Made by a program: the position numbers and the translations under genes. DNA of 6,053 nucleotides from Propionibacteriales bacterium (GTDB lineage Bacteria > Actinomycetota > Actinomycetes > Propionibacteriales > Propionibacteriaceae): NCBI GenBank assembly GCA_030453285.1, contig JAKDKP010000163.1:1-6053 (forward strand), given 5' to 3'. Below are positions 5,965 to 6,053 of this stretch, one piece after another; position 1 is the first letter of the stretch; each line of letters opens with the position of its first letter. The notes beneath the pieces were generated by a model. That model did not search any database. It was not told the origin of the DNA and was given only the letters and a program-made list of their open reading frames with translations.

Positions 5965-6053
5965 GACTTCTCCAACACGTACACCACCGCGCCGGTGCCA
6001 CCGGTGCAGGTCACCAGCCGCCCATCGCGAGTGCAGGCCATCGTGTACTTCTT
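5961..6053 (-). CDS. C-terminal end of an unidentified gene, cut by the window edge
   Basis: An open minus-strand frame enters from the right edge and ends in TGA at 5963-5961, leaving 30 codons. The visible end reads KKYTMACTRDGRLVTCTGG and then TGAVVYVLEKS. I do not recognise the family. It looks like a short beta-rich tail with two cysteines spaced eleven residues apart. It does not resemble the C terminus of PgeF/YfiH (the laccase-domain protein often upstream of yggS) or of FtsZ. That it is a real gene is supported by its four-base stop/start overlap with yggS and by the yggS ribosome binding site lying inside it. An operon with yggS and the methyltransferase is likely. Confidence 0.65.
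   Translation of the reverse strand, partial: KKYTMACTRDGRLVTCTGGTGAVVYVLEKS

Noticed and set aside
1..6053. Defence system, mobile element, CRISPR array, phage or biosynthetic cluster
   Set aside because: No transposase, integrase, nuclease, toxin-antitoxin, repeat-spacer pattern, terminal repeats or modular synthase was seen on either strand. The S8 protease has an export signal and lacks partners of known protease-based defence systems.

Overview
The window looks like ordinary chromosome from a high-GC actinobacterium. The GC-biased third positions produce long antisense open frames. A DUF3145 protein is present, a family that as far as I recall is restricted to Actinobacteria. GTG starts and U-poor terminators also fit. 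Order or genus cannot be fixed from the sequence; a Propionibacteriales-like organism is only a guess.

Layout. Positions 31-924 on the + strand encode a ten-helix EamA/DMT-type transporter. It converges on a block of minus-strand genes across a 104-base gap that holds a strong hairpin (1001-1020). Reading the minus strand from its 5' side, the genes are: (1) the last 30 codons of an unidentified gene running off the right edge; (2) a YggS/PLPBP-family PLP-binding protein, whose GTG start overlaps the previous stop by four bases; (3) a class I SAM-dependent methyltransferase, 23 bases downstream; (4) a stem-loop at 4340-4374 that probably ends this operon; (5) a single DUF3145 gene; (6) a secreted S8 (subtilisin-like) protease with signal peptide, propeptide and complete catalytic residues; and (7) a class B flavoprotein monooxygenase-like FAD/NAD(P) enzyme, 24 bases after the protease stop and probably cotranscribed with it.

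How the genes might work together. Only two linkages are supported by spacing: unknown gene-yggS-methyltransferase, and protease-flavoprotein. Neither makes a pathway I can name. The transporter and DUF3145 gene appear to be independent units. Translation-signal spacing argues for moving two starts inward: the methyltransferase from TTG to ATG at 5242, and the flavoprotein from TTG to GTG at 2144.

I found no mobile element, CRISPR array, tRNA, rRNA or phage gene. I see no convincing evidence for a new biological system. The best items for a second look are the protease-flavoprotein pair and the YggS variant with its unusual neighbours.
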